From NCBI RefSeq assembly GCF_001885735.1, contig NZ_JXKG01000020.1, positions 1 to 44,433 on the forward strand: a DNA stretch of 44,433 nt, given 5' to 3'. The notes beneath the pieces are model-generated. The model searched no databases and was not told the DNA's origin. It saw nothing but the letters and a program-made list of their open reading frames with translations. The translations under genes were made by a program, and so were the position numbers. Of the stretch, positions 25,086-34,019 are shown piece by piece. The DNA comes from Enterococcus canintestini (GTDB lineage: Bacteria > Bacillota > Bacilli > Lactobacillales > Enterococcaceae). Numbering within the stretch: position 1 is the stretch's first letter; every line of letters begins with the position of its first letter.

Positions 25086-26714
25086 ATGAAAAAGAAATAT
25101 GTGTTAATCGCGTCATTATTAATGGCAACATCTTTATTAGCTGCTTGTGGGAGTAAAGAAGGTTCTGCCACGCAAAAAGAAAATATTAAAGTTGAAGAAA
25201 AAGGTATGCCAATTGTTAAAGAGAAAATCAAAATGACGATGATGGCTCCGGGACTAACTAAAACTGAATGGGAAGATTTAGCCGCAGCCAAAGCTTTAGA
25301 AGACTTAACGAATATTGATTTTGACTATATTACACCACCCCAAACCGACTTTGAAACCAAATTAAACTTGGCTTTTGCTTCAGATGAATTACCAGATGTT
25401 ATCTTTGGAGCAGGATCATCACTATTGAAAAATTCAGTTCAGTCTGATCAAGGGGCACAAGGAAATTTACTAGCTTTAGAAGATTTAATTAAAGAACACG
25501 CACCGAATTTAAATAAAATTTTGGAAGAAAATCCAGAATTTAAAAAATCGATTACAGCGCCAGATAGTCATATTTATTCACTACCACGCTTATATCCTGA
25601 AGAAACATCAAATCCTCTTTATATTTCACCACTTTGGTATAACGGAGAATGGTTAGAAAAACTTGGCGTAAAAGAATTACCAAAAAATACAGACGAACTA
25701 TATACATTATTGAAACGTTTTAAAACAGAAGATCCAAATGGGAATGGCAAACAAGATGAAATTCCATTATCAGATGGTAACAAATTGTTAATTATTCGGA
25801 CTTGGTTACTACCAGCATTTGGAATGAAGTCACAAACAATTGAAGAACAAGACGGCAAAGTTCGGTTTGCTGCGATGTCAAAAGACTATAAAGAATATTT
25901 AACTTTTATGAACAAACTATATTCTGAAGGTTTATTGGATAAAGAAGTCTTCTCACAATCACCTGATCAATTCCAAGGTAACACTGAAACAGATAAAGTT
26001 GGTTTGTTTAGTGCATATGCTTCTTACATGGCTACAGGTAAAAATCCAGCAGATGCTTTAAATGATCCAATGTTCCAACAAATAACTTCTGATATTCAAG
26101 ATACACCACTAGCACCAGGGCATCCACGGGTTGGTACCGGTACTTTTGCGATTACTAAAAAATGTCCATCACCTGAAGCTGCAATTCGTTGGGCAGATTA
26201 CTTGTATACAGAAGAAGGCGCTGATTTAGCAGGTAATGGTCCAGAAGGCGCATTTTGGCAATATGAAACCAATAAAGATGGTGAAAAAGTCCGCGTTTAT
26301 GTCGGAGAAGATAAACAAAAAATGGAAGAAGATCGCGGTAAAATCGGGATTGACTATGGCTTAGTAACACCAGGTTTACAAAACGACTACGTTACTTCAA
26401 TTAGAGAAACCGCAGATGCACCAGCTCGTAGCATTTGGTCTGAATTCCAAGAAAAAGAAACTAAAGCAAAAGTAACGCCTTATGAAGAAGTGCCATTCCC
26501 AGTTGTGTATATGACTAAAGAAGAAACAGATCAAATCGCAACTACTAGCACTGACATTTTAACTTATGTGGAACAAATGGAAGCCAAATTTATTACCGGT
26601 GTGGAAAGCTTAGATAACTGGGATAAATATGTGAAAAATCTAAAAGGCATGGACGTTGATAACTATGTGAAAGTTTATCAACAAGCATACGATCGCTGGG
26701 CAAAAGCTGAGTAA
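25086..26714 (+). CDS. Extracellular solute-binding lipoprotein of the oligosaccharide importer
   Basis: A 542-residue binding protein with a lipoprotein signal peptide and lipobox LLAAC (modified Cys21). Size and the conserved DPNGNGKQDEIPLS loop, which resembles a calcium-binding EF-hand-like loop seen in AlgQ-type and LplA-type proteins, place it with binding proteins for large oligosaccharides. It would capture the ligand at the cell surface and deliver it to the two permeases encoded just upstream. The sugar is inferred from the enzymes around it to be fucosylated and N-acetylhexosamine-containing. A terminator follows 145 bases later. Confidence 0.92.
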   Translation: MKKKYVLIASLLMATSLLAACGSKEGSATQKENIKVEEKGMPIVKEKIKMTMMAPGLTKTEWEDLAAAKALEDLTNIDFDYITPPQTDFETKLNLAFASDELPDVIFGAGSSLLKNSVQSDQGAQGNLLALEDLIKEHAPNLNKILEENPEFKKSITAPDSHIYSLPRLYPEETSNPLYISPLWYNGEWLEKLGVKELPKNTDELYTLLKRFKTEDPNGNGKQDEIPLSDGNKLLIIRTWLLPAFGMKSQTIEEQDGKVRFAAMSKDYKEYLTFMNKLYSEGLLDKEVFSQSPDQFQGNTETDKVGLFSAYASYMATGKNPADALNDPMFQQITSDIQDTPLAPGHPRVGTGTFAITKKCPSPEAAIRWADYLYTEEGADLAGNGPEGAFWQYETNKDGEKVRVYVGEDKQKMEEDRGKIGIDYGLVTPGLQNDYVTSIRETADAPARSIWSEFQEKETKAKVTPYEEVPFPVVYMTKEETDQIATTSTDILTYVEQMEAKFITGVESLDNWDKYVKNLKGMDVDNYVKVYQQAYDRWAKAE

Positions 26715-26858
26715 AACTTGCAAAAAAAGGTGCTCGGTATAGCAAAATTACCTTTTACAAAAATCAGATACCCATTTGTCTAACAGAGAGAAACTATTTT
26801 TTAAGGAATCTGATTTAGCTAAAAAGCTCTTTTAAAAATGCCGTTTATAGCTAATAAA

Positions 26859-26892
26859 GGGCTGTGACAAGTCTTTTGTCGCAGCCCTTTTC
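26859..26892 (+). terminator. GTGACA-type terminator after the binding-protein gene
   Basis: GGGCTGTGACAA (26859-26870) pairs with TTGTCGCAGCCC (26876-26887) with one G-T pair, followed by TTTT. It lies just 43 bases before the GH1 start, so the GH1 gene either has partial readthrough or a promoter I cannot see. The rest of the 26715-26858 gap holds nothing I can identify. Confidence 0.75.
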
Positions 26893-26934
26893 GATTTGAC
26901 AACTATTTTTTTTACTGATTGGAGGAGGAAAAAA

Positions 26935-28320
26935 ATGTATCAATTTCCAAAAGATTTTTTATGGGGAGCAGCGACTTCTGCGCCACAATCAGAAGGAGCA
27001 GCTTTACTTGATGGGAAAAGTCCTTCTACATGGGACAAGTGGTTTGAAATGGAACCGGAACTTTTTTATGACGGGGTGGGACCAAAAGATACATCCAATA
27101 CGTATTATTGCTACAAAGAAGACGTCGCTAATATGAAAGCCATGCATTTAAATTCTTTTCGGACTTCAATTGCTTGGACTCGCTTATTACCAGATGGCAA
27201 AACATTAAATAAAAAAGCCGTGCGCTTTTATCGCAATTATTTTACTGAATTAATTGAAAATGGCATCGAACCCATTGTAAATTTGTTTCACTTTGATATG
27301 CCGTGGTGGCTAATGGAAAAAGGTGGTTGGGAAGCACGAGAATCTGTTGAACATTTTGCCTATTACGCCCGCGTTGCTTTTGAACAGTTTGGAGATTTAG
27401 TAAAAAAATGGGCGACGTTTAATGAACCTCTTGTTCATATTGAATGTGGCTATTTTGGCAATGCGCATTGGCCCAAAGTAAGGGATTTTAAACGGGCTTT
27501 ACAAGTGGGGTACCACACATTATTAGCTCATGCCAAAGCTGTTGCTGAATATCGCAAAAGTATTCATGGGGATGGTAAGATTGCAATTATTTTAAATTTA
27601 TCACCGGTTTATGCCAAAAGTGAAGCAAAAGCCGATCAAGAGGCTGCGCAGTGGGCAGATTTACTTTATATTCGTAGTTTTTTAGATGTAGCTGTTTACG
27701 GACGATTTCCTAAAGAACTGGTGACGTTATTAAAAGAAGCAGATTTATTACCTGTTACTGCCCAAAATGATAAAGAAATCTTTGCCAATAATACCGTTGA
27801 TTTTTTAGGTTGTAATTATTATCAACCGTTACGCGTACAAGCCCCAAAAAATGCTCATTGTCCTATTAGTGAACCGCGGGATTTGTTTAACGGTTACGAT
27901 TGGCCCCAAAAACGTATTAACCCGCATCGTGGTTGGGAAATTTATCCGACTGGGCTATATGATATTGCGATGCGTTTAAAAAATAGTTATCAAAATATTC
28001 CGTGGTTTGTTTCTGAAAATGGCATGGGAGTATCTGATGAAGAGCGCTTTACAAATAGTGAAGGGGTAATTGAGGATACGTATCGTATCGCATTTATCAA
28101 AGAACATTTAATCGCGTTACAGCGGGCAATTAACGACGGTTCGCCATGTTTTGGCTATCATTTATGGACTTTTGCTGATTGTTGGAGTTGGTTGAACGCT
28201 TATAAAAATCGCTATGGTTATTATCGGGTTGAGCTGGATGATCATTTTAAACGTACCCCTAAAAGTTCAAGTTTTTGGATGGCAGATGTGATTTTAAACA
28301 ACGGCTTTAATCACGAATAG
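26935..28320 (+). CDS. GH1 glycoside hydrolase
   Basis: A 461-residue GH1 enzyme with acid/base Glu164 (TFNEPLVH) and nucleophile Glu361 (FVSENGMG). The start is ATG 26935 after GGAGGAGG. The substrate-end motif near the C terminus reads CWSWLNAYKNRYG (416-428): Ser418-Trp419 and Tyr427 match the pattern of 6-phospho-beta-galactosidases (SW-x-N-x-Y-x-K-R-Y), but the phosphate-binding Lys position is Asn425, with Lys at 424. It is therefore unclear whether the sugar is phosphorylated. No PTS genes are nearby, and in this locus a beta-galactosidase or beta-glucosidase acting on imported non-phosphorylated sugar is more likely. No signal peptide. Confidence 0.88.
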   Translation: MYQFPKDFLWGAATSAPQSEGAALLDGKSPSTWDKWFEMEPELFYDGVGPKDTSNTYYCYKEDVANMKAMHLNSFRTSIAWTRLLPDGKTLNKKAVRFYRNYFTELIENGIEPIVNLFHFDMPWWLMEKGGWEARESVEHFAYYARVAFEQFGDLVKKWATFNEPLVHIECGYFGNAHWPKVRDFKRALQVGYHTLLAHAKAVAEYRKSIHGDGKIAIILNLSPVYAKSEAKADQEAAQWADLLYIRSFLDVAVYGRFPKELVTLLKEADLLPVTAQNDKEIFANNTVDFLGCNYYQPLRVQAPKNAHCPISEPRDLFNGYDWPQKRINPHRGWEIYPTGLYDIAMRLKNSYQNIPWFVSENGMGVSDEERFTNSEGVIEDTYRIAFIKEHLIALQRAINDGSPCFGYHLWTFADCWSWLNAYKNRYGYYRVELDDHFKRTPKSSSFWMADVILNNGFNHE

Positions 28321-28416
28321 CGAGAATATTTAAGTAAATGTTATTTCTTAGTTAATGAGAAAAGATTCGTTTTTTACATGTTAATGAGATGGTTGAATTA
28401 AGGAGTAAAGATAAAG

Positions 28417-29244
28417 ATGAAATTACAATATTTTGGTACCGCAGCAGCTGAAGGGGTACCGGCACTTTATTGCCAGTGTGATTTATGCAAAAAAGCGCTC
28501 AAAAATGGTGGGAAAGATCTTCGTAGTCGTTGCCAATCGCTAGTTGATGATTTTTTAATGATTGATTGGCCAGCAGATAGCTATTGGCACTATTTAACTT
28601 ATCGTTATGATTTATACCACCTCGAGCATCTCTTAATTACCCATAGTCATTCTGATCATTTTTATCCCGAAGATTTGGTGTTGCGCTTAAGTGGTTATGT
28701 GAAAAATACGCCAGCAACATTAAACGTATACGGCAATGAAATGGTTGCATCATTTTTAGAGCGTGTCTTTGATTTAGAAGGTTATAAAGAGCAAGAACGC
28801 ATCCAATTTCATTTGATTCAGGCTTTTGAACCTTTTCAAATTGAAAACTATCAAATTACCCCATTAATTGCAGATCATGATCCGCGGGAAAATTGTCTCA
28901 TTTATGCTATTTCTGACGGCTTAAAAAATATGCTTTATGCACATGATACAGGAGAGTTTCCTTTAGCAACATGGGAGTATTTAGCAAAAAATGGTTCCTA
29001 TTTTGATTATGTCTCGCTAGATTGTAATAGCCAAAACAATGATACTGTTCATAACCATATGGGCTTTCCCAATAATTTAAGGACAAAAGCTCGATTAGCC
29101 CAATTAGGCTTAGTGGATGAAAAAACTATTTTTACTTGCAGTCACTTTTCCCATAATAGTCAACTTACTCATGGTGAAATGGAGACGTTAGTTGCATCTG
29201 CAGGGTTTCAGGTCGCATATGATGGTTATGAGGTAATTTTTTAA
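28417..29244 (+). CDS. PhnP-like metallo-beta-lactamase-fold hydrolase
   Basis: A 275-residue hydrolase with the metal-binding motif THSHSDH (His76, His78, Asp80, His81) and an N-terminal Cys-rich segment (CQCDLC, Cys19, 21 and 24) typical of PhnP-type cyclic phosphodiesterases. ADHDPRENC and CSHFSHNSQ supply later ligands. No phosphonate genes are present. It sits between the GH1 and YitT-like genes in the carbohydrate locus, so a role on a sugar phosphodiester or phosphate-decorated glycan is possible but inferred. Start ATG 28417 has AAGGAG upstream. Confidence 0.85.
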   Translation: MKLQYFGTAAAEGVPALYCQCDLCKKALKNGGKDLRSRCQSLVDDFLMIDWPADSYWHYLTYRYDLYHLEHLLITHSHSDHFYPEDLVLRLSGYVKNTPATLNVYGNEMVASFLERVFDLEGYKEQERIQFHLIQAFEPFQIENYQITPLIADHDPRENCLIYAISDGLKNMLYAHDTGEFPLATWEYLAKNGSYFDYVSLDCNSQNNDTVHNHMGFPNNLRTKARLAQLGLVDEKTIFTCSHFSHNSQLTHGEMETLVASAGFQVAYDGYEVIF

Positions 29245-29387
29245 GGTTAGATAAATAATGTAGAAAAAAGATAAGCTCGATATGAACAAGAAGAGTCAGG
29301 AAAATAGAGCGGGGGGGAAAATCATTAAAACGCAAATGTCTTCCTTTAATTAAGGGATGTTTATCTAAGAGTAGAAAGTGAGTGCAG

Positions 29388-30020
29388 ATGCAAGAAAGTG
29401 TGTTATTCAAAAGCGAATGGAGGAAAATCAGTAAAATTTTGTTTGGCAATAGTTTACTGGCAATCGCCTATGCAAAATGGATGGTTCCCCACAAAATTAT
29501 TAATGGCGGCGTCACGAGTTTAGCCCTGGTTTGTAGTAAATTACTGGGAATAGATCACGTCTTTTTAACGAATTTGATCACAGTATTGTTGTTAATTTTA
29601 TGTTTTTGTTATTTGGGTAAAGAATTATTAGTTAAATCGTTTTTTAGTAGCATTTGTTACCTTAGTTTTTTCTCCTTTTTTTCAAATTTGCCACTGCGTT
29701 TATCCGTAAATTTTATCGTCGATTTTAGTTTGGCGTGTCTTTTTATCGCAGCAGGATACTACTTTTGTTTGTCAGCTACAGCATCGACAGTTGGAATGGA
29801 TGTTGTAGCTTTAATTATTCAACAAAAAAGACCCAAATTTCAATTAGCGACCATTATCCGTAATTTAAATTTTGTCGTTTTATTATTAGGTTTTCTCGTT
29901 TATGGCGGCAAATCCGTTTTAATCGGTGTTGTCTTTAGTTTTTGCTATGCTTTTTTATTAGCAAAATTTTTAAAACCCAAAGAAAAGTTCAAAGCGCCTA
30001 AAAATTATCAAAACAACTAA
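29388..30020 (+). CDS. YitT/DUF161-like membrane protein
   Basis: A 210-residue integral membrane protein with about five or six transmembrane segments and the family pattern KILFGNSLLAIAYAKWMVPHKIINGGVTSLALV. The C-terminal DUF2179 soluble domain of longer YitT proteins is absent. Function unknown. I chose ATG 29388, six bases after AAGTGAG; GTG 29382 is the alternative. Last gene before the terminator, so it closes the transport/glycosidase unit. Confidence 0.8.
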   Translation: MQESVLFKSEWRKISKILFGNSLLAIAYAKWMVPHKIINGGVTSLALVCSKLLGIDHVFLTNLITVLLLILCFCYLGKELLVKSFFSSICYLSFFSFFSNLPLRLSVNFIVDFSLACLFIAAGYYFCLSATASTVGMDVVALIIQQKRPKFQLATIIRNLNFVVLLLGFLVYGGKSVLIGVVFSFCYAFLLAKFLKPKEKFKAPKNYQNN

Positions 30021-30025
30021 AAACA

Positions 30026-30066
30026 CGACCAGAAAACATCATTTGTTTTTTGGTCGCATTTTTTTA
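30026..30066. terminator. Terminator after the YitT-like gene, possibly bidirectional
   Basis: CGACCAGAAAACA (30026-30038) pairs with TGTTTTTTGGTCG (30044-30056) with one mismatch, followed by a T-run on the plus strand and a short T-run on the minus strand, where the Cof-type gene ends. Confidence 0.8.
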
Positions 30067-30129
30067 TAGTTTATTGCTTGTAAAGCTATTACTTTTAATG
30101 GTGTTTAATACCGGAGGCAACATTTTTTA

Positions 30130-30942
30130 TTAGCAGAATTTTTCGATAGCTTCTTTAACCCCGTCTTCGTCGTTTGAAGCCGTGGTAATATAGTCAGCAA
30201 CGGCTTTAGTTTTTTCCACGGCGTTTTGCATGGCAACGCCAATTCCAGCGTATTCCAACATTGCCATATCATTTTCATTATCGCCAATTGCCATTACTTC
30301 TGCCTGTTCAATTGCTAAGTGTTCGGCTAGTTTTTTTAAGGCAATACCTTTATTGGCACCTTTGTGTAAGATTTCCAAATAAAAAGGAGCGCTTTTTACA
30401 ATATTATATTGTTCTTTAAATTCAGCTGGTAGTTGGGTAATGGCATGATCTAAAATTTCGGGTTCATCAATCATCATCATTTTAATCATTTCGTAATCGT
30501 TATGGATCATTTCATCGGAAGTACGATATTTAATGGGCATGTGAACCAACGTTGATTCGTGAACCGTATATGGACTGATATTGCGATTGGCTGTGAAAAT
30601 GGCATCGACTCCTGAAACATGGAAATGGACGCCTAATTTTTGAGCGATATAATTGATTTTTAAATAATCATTTTTCGTTAAGTTGGCTGAAAAAACAGTG
30701 TGTTGGGTAGCAACGTTTTGCACCAACGAGCCGTTATAGGTAATCACATAATCGTCAGCACTTAATAAATCTAGTGCCTTTAAATACTCTGTTACACCAG
30801 GAAGGGGACGACCGGTGCATAAAACGATGCGGATGTTCTTTTGTTTGGCTTCTTGTAGTGCTTTTTTGACGCCTTCACTTAATTGACCAGCACTATCGAG
30901 TAAAGTGCCGTCAATATCAATTGCAACTAGTTTGATACTCAT
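30130..30942 (-). CDS. Cof-type HAD-superfamily sugar phosphatase (YidA-like)
   Basis: A 270-residue HAD phosphatase with the nucleophile motif DIDGTLLD (Asp9, Asp11), motif II CTGRPLPG, and the motif III/IV Lys and GDNENDMAML typical of the Cof (IIB cap) subfamily. It dephosphorylates sugar phosphates or similar small molecules. I chose the ATG at 30942 because AGGAGG is spaced seven bases upstream; the upstream in-frame ATG at 30966 has no ribosome binding site and would add MIHFRRIF. Monocistronic by appearance. Confidence 0.92.
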   Translation of the reverse strand: MSIKLVAIDIDGTLLDSAGQLSEGVKKALQEAKQKNIRIVLCTGRPLPGVTEYLKALDLLSADDYVITYNGSLVQNVATQHTVFSANLTKNDYLKINYIAQKLGVHFHVSGVDAIFTANRNISPYTVHESTLVHMPIKYRTSDEMIHNDYEMIKMMMIDEPEILDHAITQLPAEFKEQYNIVKSAPFYLEILHKGANKGIALKKLAEHLAIEQAEVMAIGDNENDMAMLEYAGIGVAMQNAVEKTKAVADYITTASNDEDGVKEAIEKFC

Positions 30943-31026
30943 GAAAATCCTCCTAAAATGAATCACTTTATTTATTTTTGCTACTGAAATTGTCTTAAAG
31001 TGACAAGATACGTGTTCTATTCTACT

Positions 31027-31067
31027 AAAAGAAAACTCCCTTTTCTAGTAGTGAAGTAAAGGGAGTT
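31027..31067 (-). terminator. Terminator of the dNTPase gene
   Basis: On the minus strand AACTCCCTTT (31067-31058) pairs with AAAGGGAGTT (31043-31034), followed by TTCTTTT. Confidence 0.85.
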
Positions 31068-31079
31068 AAATTAATGCAG

Positions 31080-32438
31080 TTATTCTACTAATTCACCATT
31101 TTTAATATGGCGGGCAAATTCAGCATAGGTTTCGCTAAATAAATCATAATTATCTTGTAAAGTACGATCGACCATTTCTTTTGGAAAGTAATAGCGATGA
31201 TCGCCAGTTTTTTGGCCAGCTAAGGCGGCAACAAGTTGGCTGACTTTTGAAAGTTCCACTAAGGTGCCATCTTTTTGTTGCAATTCGATTTGGGTACGAT
31301 GGACACCAGATTTTGGCCGGTAAAAATCATAAGGCAAATCATAGCTGGAATTGATGGCGGTATAGTACTTGGGATTGTAGCCGACTTCTTCGACTAATTT
31401 ACATAGTTTTTCAATTAAAGCAGTTTGATTTTCTTTAAATTTTGCCGATTTTAATGGTTTTCGCGATAACCAGCGATTAGCTAAGTCACTTAAAATCGCA
31501 TCGTCTTCATCCACCCACTGAATAAAATAAGTGATTAAAACACCATCATCAAGCTTCAGGTAATCGGCTAAAGTAAAGTCTTCTTTTAAAAAGGGAATTA
31601 ATAGTTGTGAGTGTTGTTGGAATATATCTGAATTTTCGTTATAAAGTTCATGGGCACGATTTAATAGATGTTCCAATAAGACTTCCATACTCCGGGAAAC
31701 TTGGTGGAAATAGACTTGAACATACATTTGATAACGACTAACAATGTAATCTTCCACCGCATGCATCCCATTCATTGAAAAGGCGATACCACCTTCATAA
31801 GGACGGATGACCCGCAAGATACGAGTTAAATCAAAAGTACCGTATTCAGTGCCGGTAAAATAAGCATCCCGTAACAAATAGTCCATCCGATCGGCATCAA
31901 TTTGACTAGAAATCATTTGGACAACTTGGGGGTTGGGATAGTCATGGGTAATGACACTGGCAACTTTTTCAGGAAAACCTGCTGCGACTTTATTTAAAAT
32001 TTGATAAACCTCAGTTTCAGGCGAGGTGATAATTTCAACTGTGATTTTTTCGTGATCGGTATGAAAGATATGTTCAAAAGTATGAGAAAAAGGCCCGTGG
32101 CCGACATCGTGTAATAATGCAGCGCACAACGCGACAAGCCGTTCATTGTCATCCCAACCACCAGCGCCAATTTTTGAAACCGAAAAATTTCGTTCAAAAA
32201 TATCACAAATGCGACGGGTAATCTCATAAACGCCTAAAGAATGAGAAAAACGGCTGTGTTCGGCTCCATGAAAGGTAAATGAAGAGGTCCCCAGCTGTTT
32301 TACGCGTCTTAGCCGTTGCACTTCTTTTGAGTTGATTAAATCTAAAATTACTTGGTGTTGAACGTGAATATAGTTATGAACAGGATCGCGAAAAACTTTT
32401 TCAATTGGCAATTTTTGATCCTTATATAAAGTCATCAT
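31080..32438 (-). CDS. HD-domain dNTP triphosphohydrolase
   Basis: A 452-residue HD-domain protein that I recognise as very similar to E. faecalis EF1143, a structurally studied dNTPase, and to Bacillus YwfO. Metal-binding residues are His66 (HSRFSHSLG), His110 and Asp111 (LLHDVGHGP) and Asp183 (DADRMDYLL). The enzyme hydrolyses dNTPs to nucleoside and triphosphate, controlling the pool. Start ATG 32438 follows AGGAGG by six bases. It is 54 bases downstream of lipL on the same strand, as ywfO and ywfL are neighbours in Bacillus. Confidence 0.93.
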   Translation of the reverse strand: MMTLYKDQKLPIEKVFRDPVHNYIHVQHQVILDLINSKEVQRLRRVKQLGTSSFTFHGAEHSRFSHSLGVYEITRRICDIFERNFSVSKIGAGGWDDNERLVALCAALLHDVGHGPFSHTFEHIFHTDHEKITVEIITSPETEVYQILNKVAAGFPEKVASVITHDYPNPQVVQMISSQIDADRMDYLLRDAYFTGTEYGTFDLTRILRVIRPYEGGIAFSMNGMHAVEDYIVSRYQMYVQVYFHQVSRSMEVLLEHLLNRAHELYNENSDIFQQHSQLLIPFLKEDFTLADYLKLDDGVLITYFIQWVDEDDAILSDLANRWLSRKPLKSAKFKENQTALIEKLCKLVEEVGYNPKYYTAINSSYDLPYDFYRPKSGVHRTQIELQQKDGTLVELSKVSQLVAALAGQKTGDHRYYFPKEMVDRTLQDNYDLFSETYAEFARHIKNGELVE

Positions 32439-32492
32439 CGTGTTCCTCCTTTTGGTTGGTGAGTTTTTAAGTTACAAGCTACATTTGAATAG

Positions 32493-33299
32493 CTAGAGTG
32501 TATCAAGAATTTGATTGCGGGTAATCATGTGACTGAGTTTGTCTTTATAAGTAGCAAGTCGATCTGCTTCATTCAGCCAATCACGACTATTAATAGAACT
32601 GATTGTATCATTTGTAAGCTCACTAAAGGCGTTTAAAAAGCGTTTCTTTGTTTCTACAATGGAAACTTCTTCTCCCATGACCGCAGTCACAGTGGTCATA
32701 CTGGTGGGGTTTACCGGCGGATAGCCATCTTGGCCAAATTTTTCTGATAAACTTGTTAAATAGAAATCTCTCACAACTTCCCCGCGGGTAAGTTGCGAGC
32801 CAGTAACGCTTAAGTACATCATAACAGCGATTCCTGCTTTAATTTTTCGTTGGGCAATACCAGCGATTTTTTTTCCGTTACAACTTAAGTCATAACTTCC
32901 CGGACAATAAGAATCAAAAACTTCACCAGGCGTAATAATAAGTTCGGGAAAAGCTAGTTTAGTTAAGTGATACATCATTTCATAAGCAGAACTTGTGGTA
33001 TGTTCACCTTGGGGAATTAAAAGCGAAATATTTAATATACCCGCGTCGCTTATAACACCCAAGCCACCGGCGCTGCGCACTACTGGCGGATAACCTGCTT
33101 TTTGCAGGTGAGCTACTCCTTGTTTTAGGTTTAAAACACGAGTATCTTTCATACCTAAAATCATGGTGTTTTCCAGTTGCCAAAAATGCAGCAGCGGCTG
33201 GTTGGCCTGACTGACGGCTTCTATTAAGACATCGGTTAAGGCAAAAGGCAAAAGAGCCTGTTGATTGGCATAAATCGGTTGATCTAAACTTAAATTCAT
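32493..33299 (-). CDS. lipL: Octanoyl-[GcvH]:protein N-octanoyltransferase (LipL-like)
   Basis: A 268-residue lipoate-ligase-fold protein. RSAGGLGVISDAGILN (75-90), the likely catalytic Cys132 in SYCPGSYDLS, and NGKKIAGIAQRK (141-152) match the LipL group, which transfers octanoyl from GcvH to E2 subunits through a Cys thioester. Pairing with the dNTPase gene is the same as ywfL/ywfO of Bacillus. A lipoate ligase is the alternative reading, but the Cys and short C terminus favour LipL. Confidence 0.85.
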   Translation of the reverse strand: MNLSLDQPIYANQQALLPFALTDVLIEAVSQANQPLLHFWQLENTMILGMKDTRVLNLKQGVAHLQKAGYPPVVRSAGGLGVISDAGILNISLLIPQGEHTTSSAYEMMYHLTKLAFPELIITPGEVFDSYCPGSYDLSCNGKKIAGIAQRKIKAGIAVMMYLSVTGSQLTRGEVVRDFYLTSLSEKFGQDGYPPVNPTSMTTVTAVMGEEVSIVETKKRFLNAFSELTNDTISSINSRDWLNEADRLATYKDKLSHMITRNQILDTL

Positions 33300-33465
33300 A
33301 ACTTAACTCCTAAATATCTAGTTTTGTTGTCATCTTAAAAAAGTGCTAAAAGTAGGAGACTTTTGTGACAAACTTTTAATAGCAGAAAAAATATTCCACT
33401 TTTCTTTCATTATATACGAAAAAGACTTGAAAAAATAACAGAAGGCCTCAAGATAGACGCAATGT

Positions 33466-33494
33466 TTGACAAAAGAGGCAAAACTGTGAAGAAT
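33466..33494 (+). promoter_or_regulatory. Weak promoter candidate for the DUF1934 gene
   Basis: TTGACA (33466-33471), 17-base spacer, AAGAAT (33489-33494). The -10 has only four of six consensus bases. Nothing else is identifiable in the 271-base divergent gap. Confidence 0.35.
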
Positions 33495-33570
33495 GAAACT
33501 AAAGGTGAAAAGTATCGTGGCTTTTTAAAATACTTTTTTACAATGACTGTGGGAAGTGGAGGATACAACA

Positions 33571-34005
33571 ATGGATTTAAAAAATGGCGTACCGGTTTCA
33601 ATCCATCTGAAAACAAAAGTAAAGCAACATCATGAAGTACAAGATTTTAGTTTTGAGTTGCCGGGACAATTGGTAACAATTGGGGATAAACTGTATATTC
33701 GCTATCAAGAAGTACAAGAAAATGGGGAAAAAATTCCTGTTATTATTAAGATTATGCCAGATGGAACCGTGCAATTGACACGTTCAGGGGAAATGCGGTT
33801 GCGTTTAAAATTTGATTATAAGAAAAAATTAGAAACTAGCTATACGACGCCTTATGGGGTAATGTACTTTGGCACATTTACACGAAATCTACACATTAGT
33901 TTAAAAGATCGCCCAACCTCTGGGACTATTTTTATTGACTATGACTTGTACATGGCAGACGAACGAGTTGGAGAATATCAAATTAGCTTAGATTTCACAG
34001 CATAA
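33571..34005 (+). CDS. DUF1934 protein (YwiB-like)
   Basis: A 144-residue protein of the DUF1934/YwiB family, predicted to form a calycin-like beta-barrel. Conserved landmarks are LYIRYQEV, the RSGEMRLRLKFD segment, YTTPYGVMYFGTFT and IDYDLYM. The function is unknown. I chose ATG 33571 because GTGGAGG (33556-33562) lies eight bases upstream. It stands just before rpoE, a linkage also common in Bacillales. Confidence 0.85.
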   Translation: MDLKNGVPVSIHLKTKVKQHHEVQDFSFELPGQLVTIGDKLYIRYQEVQENGEKIPVIIKIMPDGTVQLTRSGEMRLRLKFDYKKKLETSYTTPYGVMYFGTFTRNLHISLKDRPTSGTIFIDYDLYMADERVGEYQISLDFTA

Positions 34006-34019
34006 TTTTGCGAAATAAA

